From the NCBI GenBank assembly GCA_030263385.1, contig SZOX01000003.1, forward strand, positions 248,001 through 312,000: a stretch of DNA of 64,000 nt. The letters run 5' to 3'. Source of the stretch: Zeimonas sp003577305. Its GTDB lineage: Bacteria > Pseudomonadota > Gammaproteobacteria > Burkholderiales > Burkholderiaceae_E. Shown piece by piece: positions 27,317-35,451 of this stretch. How positions within the stretch are numbered: position 1 is the stretch's first letter; each line of letters begins with the position of its first letter. The notes beneath the pieces are model-generated. The model ran no database searches, was not told where the DNA came from, and saw only the letters and a program-made list of their open reading frames with translations. A program made the translations under genes and the position numbers.

Positions 27317-28003
27317 TCACTCCCCCAGGCTGAAGAAGCTGCGCCGGCCGCGCATCTCGGTGAGCTGGCGCACCAGCGTCGCGAAGTCGTCTTCGCGCTC
27401 GATCGGGTTCAGGTGCTCGGTGTTCACGATCAGCAACGGCGCGGCGTCGAAGTGGTGGAAGTGGCGACTGTACGCGTCGGCGAGCGCGCGCATGTAGGCT
27501 TCGGAGATGCCCGCCTCCATCGGCAACCCGCGTTCGAGCACGCGCCGCACCAGCGTGTCGGGCTGCGCCTGCAGGTAGATCACGAGATCCGGCGTGGGCG
27601 CCTGCGGGCGCAGGCTGTCGAAGATCTGCTGGTACAGCCGCAGTTCGTCGTCGTCGAGCGTGAGCCGTGCGAACAGGGGGTCCTTGTCGAGCAGGAAGTC
27701 GCCCACCATCGCCTGCGAGAACAGGTCGTGCTGGGCGAGGTCGCGCAGCTGGTTGACGCGCTGGAACAGGAAGAACAGCTGGGTGGGCAGCGCGTAGCGC
27801 CGGCTGTCGCGATAGAAGCGCTCGAGGAACGGATTGCCCGACGGGTCTTCGAGCACCGGTTGCGCGCCGAAGCGCTCGGCCAGCTTGCGCGCGAGCGAAG
27901 TCTTGCCCGCGCCGATCGGGCCTTCGACCACGATGTGACGGTATCTGGCGAACGGGGAGGGCGTGGACTGCGCGGCACTCATGAGCGGAATCGGCAGGTT
28001 CAT
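27317..28003 (-). CDS. Deoxynucleoside kinase family protein
   Basis: The 228-residue P-loop kinase has VEGPIGAGKTSLARKLAERF near residue 29, EDPSGNPFLERFYRD, and the FFLFQRVNQL helix typical of deoxyadenosine/deoxyguanosine kinases. ATG 28003 overlaps the folK stop (ATGA), so translation is coupled; an internal ATG at 27982 is possible. It lies between folK and panC, an order common in Burkholderiales. The exact nucleoside cannot be read. Confidence 0.88.
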   Translation of the reverse strand: MNLPIPLMSAAQSTPSPFARYRHIVVEGPIGAGKTSLARKLAERFGAQPVLEDPSGNPFLERFYRDSRRYALPTQLFFLFQRVNQLRDLAQHDLFSQAMVGDFLLDKDPLFARLTLDDDELRLYQQIFDSLRPQAPTPDLVIYLQAQPDTLVRRVLERGLPMEAGISEAYMRALADAYSRHFHHFDAAPLLIVNTEHLNPIEREDDFATLVRQLTEMRGRRSFFSLGE

Positions 28004-28533
28004 CGCGAAGCGGCGGCCGGTGCGGGCCGCGGCACGGCGCCGATCCGCTCGATGCGCTGGCCGGCGCATGCGGCCAGGAGATCGGCGACGCGGCCGTGAC
28101 CGGGCACCGTGAGCTGCGAGTCGAGCTCGGCCAGCGGCGCGAGCACGAACGCGCGCAGGTGCATCCGCGGATGCGGCAGCGCGAGCGACGGCGTGTCGAT
28201 GCGCAGCGGCCCGGCGGCGTCGCTCGCCAGCAGCAGGTCGAGGTCGAGCGTGCGCGGCGCGTTGCGGTACGCACGCAGCCGGCCTTCGCTCGCCTCGATC
28301 GCGAGCAGTTGCGCGAGCAGTCCGGCAGGCGGCAGCGCGGTCTCGATCTGCGCGACCGCGTTGACGAAGTCGGGGCCGGATGCATCGACGGGTGCGCTGC
28401 GATACAGAGACGAGACACGGATCACCCGCGTGCAAGGCAGCGCGTCGATCGCGTCGATCGCCCGCGCGAGCGTGCCGGCAGCGTCGCCGAGATTGGCGCC
28501 GAGGCCGACCCAGGCGTGCATCGCGGCCGTCAC
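28000..28533 (-). CDS. folK: HPPK, folate biosynthesis kinase FolK
   Basis: This enzyme of about 177 residues (2-amino-4-hydroxy-6-hydroxymethyldihydropteridine pyrophosphokinase) has the motifs HAWVGLGANLGD, YRSAPVDASGPDFVNAV, and APRTLDLDLLL followed by PHPRMHLRAFVL. The start is GTG 28533, overlapping the pcnB stop (GTGA) with GAAGG 7 bases upstream, or ATG 28521 four codons later. Its stop overlaps the next gene by 4 bases. Confidence 0.94.
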   Translation of the reverse strand: MTAAMHAWVGLGANLGDAAGTLARAIDAIDALPCTRVIRVSSLYRSAPVDASGPDFVNAVAQIETALPPAGLLAQLLAIEASEGRLRAYRNAPRTLDLDLLLASDAAGPLRIDTPSLALPHPRMHLRAFVLAPLAELDSQLTVPGHGRVADLLAACAGQRIERIGAVPRPAPAAASR

Positions 28534-29951
28534 GCCGCGGCCTTCGGCCCCGACGGCGGCGGTGCCGCAGTGTCGGCCGGCGCCGCCTCGGCAGACCCGG
28601 CGTCTGCGGCGGATTCGCGGTCGGCGTCGCGCCGGCTGCTGCTGCGCCGCCGGCGCTTCTTCGCGGGGCCGCCCGCGGGTTTGTGCAGCCGCGCCTGCAT
28701 CGCCTCGCGCTCGCCGGCATCGGCCTCGGCGAAGGCGCGCCACCAGTCGGCGAGTTCGGCGGGCGCCTCGCCCGACTGGCAGCGCAACAGCAGGAAGTCC
28801 CAGGCGGCGCGGAAGCGCGGGTGCGCGACCAGCGTGTGCGGCGAGCGGCCGATGCGGCGTTCGAAGCGCGCCTGCGTCATCCAGATCTCGCGCATGTCGG
28901 CGATGAAGCGGCGCTGGATCGCGATGCGCTCGGCCTGCTCGTCGAGCACCGAATCGATCGCCGCGCCGAGCGCCGGAATCGAGTGTTCGCCGCGCGCCAC
29001 CCCCGCCTGCCAGCGCACGCGTACCTGCTGCCAGAGCAGCGCCGCGAACAGGAAGCCGGGCGACGTGGTCTTGCCGGCGCGCACCCGGGCGTCGGTGGCG
29101 TCGAGCGCGGCGGTGACGAAACGCTCGTCGTCGGGCTGCTCGAGGATCAGGTCGAGCATCGGCAGCAGGCCGTGGTGCAGGCCTTCGCGGCGCAGTTCCT
29201 GCAGGCAGGCCATCGCGTGTCCCGACAGCAGCAGCTTGAGCATCTCGTCGAACAGCCGCGCCGCCGGCACGTTGTGCACCAGGCTGGCCAGTTCGCGGAT
29301 CGGCTTGCGGGTCCTGGGCTCGATCGTGAAGCCGAGCTTGCCGGTGAAGCGGGCCACGCGCAGCATCCGTACCGGGTCTTCGCGGAAACGCGCGGCCGGG
29401 TCGCCGATCATGCGCAGCGTCTTGCGTTCGAGGTCGCGCACTCCGTCGTGGTAGTCGAGGATCGTGTCGGCTACCGGATCGTAGTAGAGCGCGTTGATCG
29501 TGAAGTCGCGGCGCGCCGCGTCCTCGGCCTGCGTGCCCCAGACGTTGTCGCGCAGTACGCGGCCGTGCTCGTCGGTCTCGGCTTCGTCCTGGATCGCGCG
29601 GAAAGTGGAGACCTCGATGGTTTCGCGACCGAACATCACGTGCACGATCTGGAAACGCCTCCCGATGATGCGCGAACGCCGGAACAGCCCGCGCACCTGC
29701 TCGGGCGTGGCGTCGGTGGCCACGTCGAAGTCTTTCGGTTTCAGGCCGAGCATCAGGTCGCGCACGCCGCCGCCGACGACCCAGGCCTTGAAGCCGGCCT
29801 GTTGCAGGGTGCGGCAGGTGCGCATCGCCGCATCGGAGACGTCCTCGATGCGCACGCCGTGCGCCGAGCCGGAGTACGACTTCGGCCGGTCGCGCACCGC
29901 GGCGCGCGGCGTCTTGCGGTTCATGATGCGGTCGATCAGTTTCCTGATCAT
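28530..29951 (-). CDS. pcnB: Poly(A) polymerase PcnB
   Basis: The 473-residue nucleotidyltransferase adds 3' poly(A) tails that tag RNAs for decay. It has VVGGGVRDLMLGLKPKDFDV (GG...DxD) near residue 60, RRDFTINALYYDP, and RFREDPVRMLRVARFTGKL. A long C-terminal tail rich in Lys, Arg, Ser, Ala and Pro is typical of bacterial PcnB. The start ATG 29951 overlaps the stop of the HAD gene (ATGA); the longer upstream frame is a shadow. Confidence 0.96.
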   Translation of the reverse strand: MIRKLIDRIMNRKTPRAAVRDRPKSYSGSAHGVRIEDVSDAAMRTCRTLQQAGFKAWVVGGGVRDLMLGLKPKDFDVATDATPEQVRGLFRRSRIIGRRFQIVHVMFGRETIEVSTFRAIQDEAETDEHGRVLRDNVWGTQAEDAARRDFTINALYYDPVADTILDYHDGVRDLERKTLRMIGDPAARFREDPVRMLRVARFTGKLGFTIEPRTRKPIRELASLVHNVPAARLFDEMLKLLLSGHAMACLQELRREGLHHGLLPMLDLILEQPDDERFVTAALDATDARVRAGKTTSPGFLFAALLWQQVRVRWQAGVARGEHSIPALGAAIDSVLDEQAERIAIQRRFIADMREIWMTQARFERRIGRSPHTLVAHPRFRAAWDFLLLRCQSGEAPAELADWWRAFAEADAGEREAMQARLHKPAGGPAKKRRRRSSSRRDADRESAADAGSAEAAPADTAAPPPSGPKAAA

Positions 29952-30661
29952 TCGAACAGCCTGATGACGGGCCAGCCGCGCTCGCGGGCGAGCGCGGCGA
30001 GCTGCGGATCGGGGTTGGTGGCGACCGGATCGGTGACGCGCTCGAGCAGGGGAACGTCGTTCACCGAGTCGCTGTAGAAATACGACCGTGCGAAGCCGTT
30101 CCAGTGGTGGCCGAACGAGGCGAGCCACTCGTCGGTGCGCCGCACCTTGCCTTCGCGAAACGACGGTGTGCCGCGCGGCCGGCCGGTGTAGTGGCCGTCG
30201 TTCTCCTCGACGCCGGTGGCGATCAGGTGCTCGACGCCGAAGGCGCGCGCGATCGGTGCGGTGACGAATTCGTTGGTCGCGGTGACGATCGCGCACAGGT
30301 CGCCGCGTTCGCGGTGGCCATCGACCAGCGCGCGGGCCGCCGGCCTGATCGCCGGCGCGATCACCTCGTCCATGAACCGGCGGCGCCAGGCCTCGAGCTG
30401 GCTGCGCGGGTGCGCGGCCAGCGGCGCGAGCTGGAATGCCAGGAATTCGTGGATGTCGAGCGTGCCCGCGTGGTACTGGTCGAAGAACAGGTCGTTGCGA
30501 CGCTCGTATTCCTCGCCGTCGACGGCGCCGAGGCGGATCAGGAACCGGGCCCACTCGTAATCGCTGTCGATCGGCAGCAGCGTGTGGTCGAGGTCGAACA
30601 GCGCCAGCGTGGCAGCCGGCGCCTGCGCCGGCGGGGAACTCGCGGATTCGCTCGAATGCAT
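29948..30661 (-). CDS. HAD-IB family phosphatase
   Basis: This 237-residue haloacid-dehalogenase-type hydrolase has motif I FDLDHTLLPIDSD near residue 22, motif II IVTATNEF, and motif IV YFYSDSVNDVPLLE. It resembles SerB-like HAD-IB proteins that dephosphorylate phosphoserine or related small molecules; the substrate is not known. It is 4 bases downstream of hda and coupled to pcnB, in the conserved Burkholderiales order. Confidence 0.9.
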   Translation of the reverse strand: MHSSESASSPPAQAPAATLALFDLDHTLLPIDSDYEWARFLIRLGAVDGEEYERRNDLFFDQYHAGTLDIHEFLAFQLAPLAAHPRSQLEAWRRRFMDEVIAPAIRPAARALVDGHRERGDLCAIVTATNEFVTAPIARAFGVEHLIATGVEENDGHYTGRPRGTPSFREGKVRRTDEWLASFGHHWNGFARSYFYSDSVNDVPLLERVTDPVATNPDPQLAALARERGWPVIRLFE

Positions 30662-30665
30662 GGTG

Positions 30666-31376
30666 TCAGCCGGATTTTATCAGCGCCCCGGCCGCCTCCA
30701 GTTCGCGCAGCAGCGGCAGCGTGATCGCACGCCTGCGCTCGAACGCATGACGGTCGAGCACGTCGAACAGGCGCAGCAGTGCGCGGATGTCGCGCGACGT
30801 GTGGGCGATCAGCCAGGGAACGACCTCGGAGGAGATCGCCACGCCGCGCTCGGCGGCGACGCGTTCGAGCACGGCGGCCTTCTCCTCGTCGCCGAGCAAC
30901 TGCAGTCGATAGACCAGCCCGGATCCGAGCCGTGTGCGCAGGTCGTCACGCAGCGCGAGCGCGAGCGGCGGTTGCGCGCCTGCCGCGATCACCGTCGTTC
31001 CGGGACGCGCGTGCGCATGGTTGATCAGCTGGAAGGCGCGCTGCTGGCGCGCCTCGTCGAGGTGTTCGCAATCGTCGATCGCGACAATGGCCGGGCCCTC
31101 GCCCGGCGGCGGGGCCCCCGCGAGCGCGCCGTCGATGGCGAATGCCTCGAGCGGCGCTTCGGGCCCCAGCACCCGCTGCGCGCCCGCCAGCGCGTGCAGC
31201 AGGTGCGTCTTGCCGCTGCCGGCCTCGCCCCACAGGTAGATCACCGCGGGCGCACCCTGCGTGGCGCCTGCTCGCAACAGGCGCAATTGCGCGAGCACCT
31301 CGCCGTTGCGCCCGGCCACGAAGTTGTCGAGCGAGGGCGGCTCGACGCGGTGCAGATCGAGCGGCAGCTGGTACAT
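30666..31376 (-). CDS. hda: DnaA regulatory inactivator Hda
   Basis: The protein of about 236 residues is a short AAA+ homologue of DnaA domain III without the DNA-binding domain. It has MYQLPLDL at the start, the clamp-binding motif QLPLDL, Walker A WGEAGSGKTHLL, and Walker B VAIDDCEHL. With the beta clamp, Hda stimulates ATP hydrolysis by DnaA to limit initiation. A GTG five codons upstream (31391) would overlap the permease gene; I prefer ATG 31376 because the clamp motif is usually at the very N-terminus. Confidence 0.93.
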   Translation of the reverse strand: MYQLPLDLHRVEPPSLDNFVAGRNGEVLAQLRLLRAGATQGAPAVIYLWGEAGSGKTHLLHALAGAQRVLGPEAPLEAFAIDGALAGAPPPGEGPAIVAIDDCEHLDEARQQRAFQLINHAHARPGTTVIAAGAQPPLALALRDDLRTRLGSGLVYRLQLLGDEEKAAVLERVAAERGVAISSEVVPWLIAHTSRDIRALLRLFDVLDRHAFERRRAITLPLLRELEAAGALIKSG

Positions 31377-31383
31377 GTCGTGT

Positions 31384-32451
31384 TCAGCCACGGCGGTAGA
31401 ACTCGCTCGCCTGCCAGGCCGCCAGCAGCCGCCGCAGTCCGACCGCGGCGATCGCCGCCAGCGGCAGCGCGAGCAGCACGCCGACGAAACCGAACAGCGA
31501 GCCGAACGCCAGCAGTGCGAAGATCACCGTCACCGGGTGCAGGCCGATGCGCTCGCCGACCAGGCGGGGCGTGAGCCAGGTGCTCTCGATCACCTGCGCG
31601 ATGCCGTAGATCGCCGAGACCCAGGCCAGGCCCGCGAGCGGCCCGAGCTGCAGCATGCCGGCCACCAGCGCGAACGCGAAGCCGGTGGCGAAGCCGAGGT
31701 AGGGAATGAAGATCAGCAGACCACTGAGCACGCCGATCGGCAGCCACAGCTCGAAGCCGGCCACCAGCAGCGCGATCGAGAACCAGGCCGCGAGCGACAG
31801 CATGACCAGCAACTGCCCGCGCAGGTACTGGCCGAGCAGCGCGTCGGTTTCGTCGAGCACCGCGTCGATCGGTGCGACCCAGCGTGGCGGAATCAGCGTG
31901 CGCGAGCGCGCGATCAGTTCCGGCCAGTCGGTGAGCAGGTAGAACAGCACCACCGGCACCAGGAACACGGTACCGATCACCTCCAGCGCAGCACCCCAGC
32001 CCGACCTCGCGTAGCCCAGCAGCATGGCGAGCCAGTCTTCGCCGCTGTCGGCGAGCTGTCCGGCCAGCCACTCGCGCAGCGACGCGATGTCGAGCTTCAG
32101 CGTGAGCCCGAGAGTCTGGTTCAGCCACGGCAGCAGCCGCTCCGAGATCGAGGCTGCCAGAGCGGGAAACTGGCGGCGGATCAGCGCGATCTCCTGCTGC
32201 GTGATCGGCACGAGGATCAGCACGATCGCCAGCAGCGCCAGCAGCGCGATCAGCATCACCAGCAGCGCCGCGGCCAGCCTCGGAATGCCGCGCGCCTGCA
32301 GCCAGCGCACCGCCGGCGCGAGCACGTAGGCGAGGATCGCTGCCGCGACGAATGGCGTGAGGATCGGGCCGAGTGCGACCAGCGCCCATGCCAGCAGGGC
32401 GGCGACCACGGTCCACAGCACGCTCTGGCGCTGGCGGGCAGTCAGGGGCAT
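31384..32451 (-). CDS. AI-2E family transporter (PerM-like)
   Basis: This 355-residue inner-membrane protein has about eight helices: a pair at the N-terminus, a long amphipathic cytoplasmic or periplasmic region, then a bundle with GVLSGLLIFIPYLGFATGFA and LVGERIGLHPVTVIFALLAFG, typical of the PerM/AI-2E exporter family. The real substrate is unknown for most members. I use ATG 32451 (MPLTARQRQS) rather than the upstream start at 32547. It is the first gene of the operon that ends with panC. Confidence 0.92.
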   Translation of the reverse strand: MPLTARQRQSVLWTVVAALLAWALVALGPILTPFVAAAILAYVLAPAVRWLQARGIPRLAAALLVMLIALLALLAIVLILVPITQQEIALIRRQFPALAASISERLLPWLNQTLGLTLKLDIASLREWLAGQLADSGEDWLAMLLGYARSGWGAALEVIGTVFLVPVVLFYLLTDWPELIARSRTLIPPRWVAPIDAVLDETDALLGQYLRGQLLVMLSLAAWFSIALLVAGFELWLPIGVLSGLLIFIPYLGFATGFAFALVAGMLQLGPLAGLAWVSAIYGIAQVIESTWLTPRLVGERIGLHPVTVIFALLAFGSLFGFVGVLLALPLAAIAAVGLRRLLAAWQASEFYRRG

Positions 32452-32463
32452 GTCCGGAAAAGC

Positions 32464-32469
32464 TACAAT
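32464..32469 (+). promoter_or_regulatory. Candidate -10 for purM
   Basis: TACAAT at 32464-32469 is the best -10 in the gap between purM and the AI-2E permease gene. It would give a leader of about 89 bases. Confidence 0.35.
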
Positions 32470-32564
32470 CGCGTCGATGACGGGGCGACGCCTGCCCGAC
32501 AGGGCGCGTCCAGCCCGCCATTCTATCGGCCGCCGCCGGCGTGCCATCCACGGATCGGGTCGCC

Positions 32565-33626
32565 ATGGGTTCCACGCTGCCAGGCTCTTCGCTTTCCTAC
32601 CGCGACGCCGGCGTCGACATCGACGCCGGCGACGCGCTGGTCGACCGGATCAGGCCGCTGGCCCGGCGCACGATGCGCGAGGGCGTGCTGGGCGGCATCG
32701 GTGGCTTCGGCGCGCTGTTCGAGGTGCCCAGGCGCTATCGCGAACCGGTGCTGGTCTCGGGCACCGACGGCGTCGGCACCAAGCTCAAGCTCGCGTTCGC
32801 GCTCGACGGGCACGACACGGTCGGCGTCGACCTGGTCGCAATGAGCGTCAACGACATCCTGGTCCAGGGCGCCGAGCCGCTGTTCTTCCTCGACTACTTC
32901 GCCTGCGGCAGGCTCGACGTCGAGGTGGCGGCGCGCGTCGTCGGCGGCATCGCGCGCGGCTGCGAGCTCGCCGACTGCGCGCTGATAGGCGGCGAGACGG
33001 CCGAGATGCCCGACATGTACCCGGAAGGCGAATACGACCTCGCCGGTTTCGCGGTCGGCGTGGTCGAGAAGTCGGCGATCATCGACGGTTCGCGCATCGC
33101 CGTCGGAGACGCGGTGCTGGGGCTCGCCTCGAGCGGCGCGCACTCGAACGGCTACTCGCTGGTGCGCCGCGTGATCGAACGCACCTGGGGGGCGATCGAC
33201 GCGCCGCAGATGAACGACGACTTCCAGGGCCGGCGCTTCGCCGACGTGGTGCTCGCGCCCACGCGCATCTACGTCCGGCCGGTGCTCGGCCTCGTCCGCA
33301 GCCTTCCGGTGAAGGGGATCGCGCACATCACCGGTGGCGGGCTGCTCGGGAACGTGCCGCGCGTGCTGCGTGACGGACTGCAGGCGGTGCTGCATCGCGA
33401 TGCGTGGACGATGCCGCCGCTGTTCGGCTGGCTGCAGCGGCACGGCGGCATCGACGAGGCCGAGATGCATCGCGTGTTCAACTGCGGCATCGGCATGGTG
33501 ATCGTCGTCGACGCCGCAGATGCGGCCGCTGCTGCCGCGATGCTCGCCGCTGCCGGCGAGACCGTCTACCGCATCGGCGAGATCGTCGAGCGGCCCGCCG
33601 GCGCAGCCGCCACCGTCGTCGCCTGA
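32565..33626 (+). CDS. purM: AIR synthetase PurM
   Basis: This 353-residue enzyme (phosphoribosylformylglycinamidine cyclo-ligase) closes the imidazole ring in purine synthesis. It shows SLSYRDAGVDIDAGDALVD, VSGTDGVGTKLKLAF, NDILVQGAEPLFFLDY, GGETAEMPDMYPEGEYDLAG, and ITGGGLLGNVPRVL. The start is ATG 32565 or GTG 32541; neither has a strong ribosome-binding site. It is divergent from the AI-2E/hda operon and followed by tamA. Confidence 0.96.
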   Translation: MGSTLPGSSLSYRDAGVDIDAGDALVDRIRPLARRTMREGVLGGIGGFGALFEVPRRYREPVLVSGTDGVGTKLKLAFALDGHDTVGVDLVAMSVNDILVQGAEPLFFLDYFACGRLDVEVAARVVGGIARGCELADCALIGGETAEMPDMYPEGEYDLAGFAVGVVEKSAIIDGSRIAVGDAVLGLASSGAHSNGYSLVRRVIERTWGAIDAPQMNDDFQGRRFADVVLAPTRIYVRPVLGLVRSLPVKGIAHITGGGLLGNVPRVLRDGLQAVLHRDAWTMPPLFGWLQRHGGIDEAEMHRVFNCGIGMVIVVDAADAAAAAAMLAAAGETVYRIGEIVERPAGAAATVVA

Positions 33627-33648
33627 CGCAGCGTCGCGGCGCGCCAGC

Positions 33649-35451
33649 ATGGCCCGCTCGCCGGCCGTCGCCGCCTTCGCCGTCGCTTTCCTTCTTGCCG
33701 CGCTGGCCTGGGCCGTGCCGGCGCGCGCGGCAAACTACGAGCTCGCGATCGACGCGCCCGAGGAACTCGTCGAACCCTTGCGCGAGCGCACGCTGCTCGG
33801 GCGCTGGCGCGAGGAGCCCGGTTTCGATCGCGAGCAGCTTCCGCTGTTCGTGGAGCGGGCGAAGGAGGAAGCCGCCGCGATCGTGCGTGCCGCCGGCTAC
33901 TTCTCGGGCAACGTCGCGGTGTCGGTCGACGAGCCGCGCGCCGGCGGGCTGCCGCGCGTACGCATTGCGGTCGATGCGGGCGCGCGCACCACGGTGAATC
34001 GCGTCGATCTCGGGATCGACGGGCCTGCGGCGGCCCGGCGCATGCGCGAGACGCTCGTCGAGCGCTGGCCGCTGCCCGAGGGAGCGTTCTTCCGCAGCGA
34101 TGAGTGGGAGCAGGGCAAGCGGCTGCTGCTCGACATCCTGCAGCAGAGCGGCTTCGTGCGCGCGCGCATCGTCGCGAGCCGCGCCGAGGTCGATCCGCGG
34201 CTCACCGCGGCTTCGCTGTCGCTGCGCATCGACACCGGCGAGCGCCTGGCGTTCGGACCCACGACGATCAAGGGGCTGGCGCGCTACGACCGCTCGATCG
34301 TCGAAGCACTGGTGCCGTGGCAGCCGGCCAGCGAGGGGCGCGCAGGCAGCGGCGATCCCTACAGCTTCGAGCAACTGCTCACGCTGCAGGGGCGCTTGCG
34401 GGCGTCCGGTTATTTCGACGGCGTGAGCGTGCTGCCCGATCTCGCGGCGGTCGAATCCGACCCGGCGCGCACCACGGTGCCGGTGATCGTCGAGGTCGCC
34501 GAGCGCAAGACGCAGCGTGCGATGTTCGGTGTCGGCTACAGCACCGACGAAGGACCGCGCGGCCTGCTCGGCTACGAGCATCGCAACCTCTTCGGGCGCG
34601 GCTGGCAGCTCGAGTCCGGCCTGCTGTGGCAGGTGGTGCGCCGCCGGGTGTTCGCCAGCGTTCGCACGCCGCAGCAGGCGAGCGGGCACTACTACCAGGC
34701 CGGCGCGCGCATCGAGCGGCTCGACGTGCAGGGCGAACTCACCGACAAGCGCACGCTGTTCGTCGGCCAGGGCAAGCACGCCGAGGACACCGAGGTCTTC
34801 GTGTCGCTGCAGTACCAGCTGGAGCAGCGCGCGCTGCCCCTGTCCGCGGCCGACGACGGGCGCCGTGCGCTGACGCTCGGCTACGCGTGGAACCGCCGCC
34901 GCCTCGATTCGACGATCGATCCGCGTTCGGGCTATTCGATCAGCACGCAGCTGTCGGGCGCAGTGCGCGGGCTGGGCAGCGACCGCAGCTTCGCGCGGCT
35001 GTATGCGCGGATGATGCGCTTCTGGCCGATGCCCCGCGAGTCGATGCTCGGCAACGGCCTGCTGATCGCAATGGCGGAGGTCGGCTACGTGCTGGCCACT
35101 TCGCGCCGCGACATCCCGTCGGAGAATCTGTTTCGCACCGGCGGTGCGCAGTCGATTCGCGGCTACGACTACCTCTCGATCGGCGTGCCCGAAGGGGGGG
35201 CGATCGTCGGCGGCCGCGTGCTCGCGCTGGGCAGCCTCGAGTACCAGCACCCGATCGCGCCGAAATGGTACGGCGCGGCGTTCGTCGACATCGGCGACGC
35301 CTCCGACCGCTGGGTCGACTACCGGGCGGTGCGCGGCTACGGCGCCGGCGTGCGCTGGCGTTCGCCGGTGGGCCCGGTCAGCCTCGATCTCGCCTATGGC
35401 CAGTCGGTGCACCGCTGGCGGCTGCACCTCGCGGTGGGGTACGCGTTCTGA
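33649..35451 (+). CDS. tamA: Outer-membrane assembly protein TamA
   Basis: The 600-residue BamA-family outer-membrane protein has a signal peptide (cleavage near WAVPARA), three POTRA-like repeats, and a C-terminal 16-strand barrel ending in Phe (VGYAF). The barrel lid motif shows as SENLFRTGGAQSIRGYDYLSIG. With TamB it inserts autotransporters and other barrels and takes part in phospholipid transport. Its TGA overlaps the tamB ATG (TGATG). Confidence 0.94.
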   Translation: MARSPAVAAFAVAFLLAALAWAVPARAANYELAIDAPEELVEPLRERTLLGRWREEPGFDREQLPLFVERAKEEAAAIVRAAGYFSGNVAVSVDEPRAGGLPRVRIAVDAGARTTVNRVDLGIDGPAAARRMRETLVERWPLPEGAFFRSDEWEQGKRLLLDILQQSGFVRARIVASRAEVDPRLTAASLSLRIDTGERLAFGPTTIKGLARYDRSIVEALVPWQPASEGRAGSGDPYSFEQLLTLQGRLRASGYFDGVSVLPDLAAVESDPARTTVPVIVEVAERKTQRAMFGVGYSTDEGPRGLLGYEHRNLFGRGWQLESGLLWQVVRRRVFASVRTPQQASGHYYQAGARIERLDVQGELTDKRTLFVGQGKHAEDTEVFVSLQYQLEQRALPLSAADDGRRALTLGYAWNRRRLDSTIDPRSGYSISTQLSGAVRGLGSDRSFARLYARMMRFWPMPRESMLGNGLLIAMAEVGYVLATSRRDIPSENLFRTGGAQSIRGYDYLSIGVPEGGAIVGGRVLALGSLEYQHPIAPKWYGAAFVDIGDASDRWVDYRAVRGYGAGVRWRSPVGPVSLDLAYGQSVHRWRLHLAVGYAF